NCBI GenBank assembly: GCA_024347235.1
Contig: AP025283.1
Location: 4,712,001-4,776,000, forward strand
Direction of reading: 5' to 3'
Source: Aliamphritea spongicola
GTDB lineage: Bacteria > Pseudomonadota > Gammaproteobacteria > Pseudomonadales > Balneatricaceae
Length of the DNA stretch: 64,000 bases
This document shows positions 63,859 to 64,000 of this stretch, piece after piece. Position 1 is the stretch's first letter, and every line of letters starts with the position of its first letter. Made by a program: the position numbers and the translations under genes. A model generated the notes under the pieces. It saw nothing but the letters and a program-made list of their open reading frames with translations, did not search any database and was not told the DNA's origin.

Positions 63859-64000
63859 AACCCGCATAATAATTATTGAATGTTATGCATGTTTTTTAAA
63901 TGAATATTTAATTAAAAACTGACAGAAATAATATTTTTGCCTGTATGTAAAATTGCTAATTATTTTCGCTTTTATGATATAGGCATTAAATAAACGCTGT
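63859..64000. other. AT-rich tail of the window
   Basis: Low-GC sequence with no supported gene or terminator; it probably leads into the next promoter region outside the window. Confidence 0.4.

Overview
The window is about 64 kb of a chromosome from a heterotrophic gammaproteobacterium, most likely a marine member of the Oceanospirillales (Marinobacterium/Amphritea/Neptunomonas-like). The signs are moderate-to-high GC, tex-gshA gene content, TRAP dicarboxylate uptake, a BCCT transporter, gamma-butyrobetaine hydroxylase and polyamine catabolism. Genus is inference. No rRNA, tRNA, CRISPR array or complete insertion sequence is seen. A strong technical feature runs through the window: roughly 70 single-base frameshifts, mostly apparent deletions in short homopolymers, break housekeeping genes (tex, gshA, modA, potH) as well as accessory ones. 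They look like uncorrected sequencing errors, so genes are described here across these breaks as single genes.

Layout. 1-237: end of ilvA. 302-800: membrane protein. 949-8120: a complete Fap-type functional-amyloid operon (fapA-like, B, C, D, E, F order, minus strand), preceded by a sigma54-type promoter, three copies of an AAAGTGTTACA element and the gene for a VpsR-like sigma54 activator. 8318-17245: C4-dicarboxylate TRAP transporter dctPQM with a near-perfect sigma54 promoter, a haem-domain chemoreceptor, and the dctB-dctD two-component system. 17570-21792: tex, gshA, yciI. 22127-28951: LysR regulators, gamma-butyrobetaine hydroxylase, a lipoprotein, an MFS transporter with an acidic helical-repeat tail, and a ureidoglycolate lyase-like gene. 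29040-33392: a low-GC patch carrying three copies of a roughly 250-nt repeat whose hairpin stems differ between copies but still pair; it also holds a lipoprotein gene, a two-SBP-domain diguanylate cyclase and a small membrane protein. 33483-37677: phhB, then a BCCT transporter, SDR and GlxA-type regulator group. 37951-44559: hydroxylase, SagB-type oxidoreductase, methyltransferase, acetyltransferase, DUF3179 protein, YbfB-type MFS and LysR. 44584-47090: molybdate transporter modABC. 47223-56159: putrescine system (cupin-HTH regulator, PuuB-like oxidase, PuuA-like synthetase, potFGHI, glutamine amidotransferase), with TGATCA operator-like sites before puuA. 56227-63858: an uncharacterised catabolic group: an Ldh-family dehydrogenase lacking the usual SHG catalytic motif, a DUF3726-like protein, a roughly 580-residue protein of unknown family, LysR, aldehyde dehydrogenase and M19 dipeptidase.

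How it fits together. The cell imports and oxidises small organic acids, quaternary amines and polyamines. It controls surface amyloid by a c-di-GMP-type regulator and makes c-di-GMP with a ligand-gated cyclase nearby. The most novel items are the structured repeat family, the Fap operon with its VpsR-like control and leader-like motifs, and the DUF3726/unknown-protein catabolic cluster.
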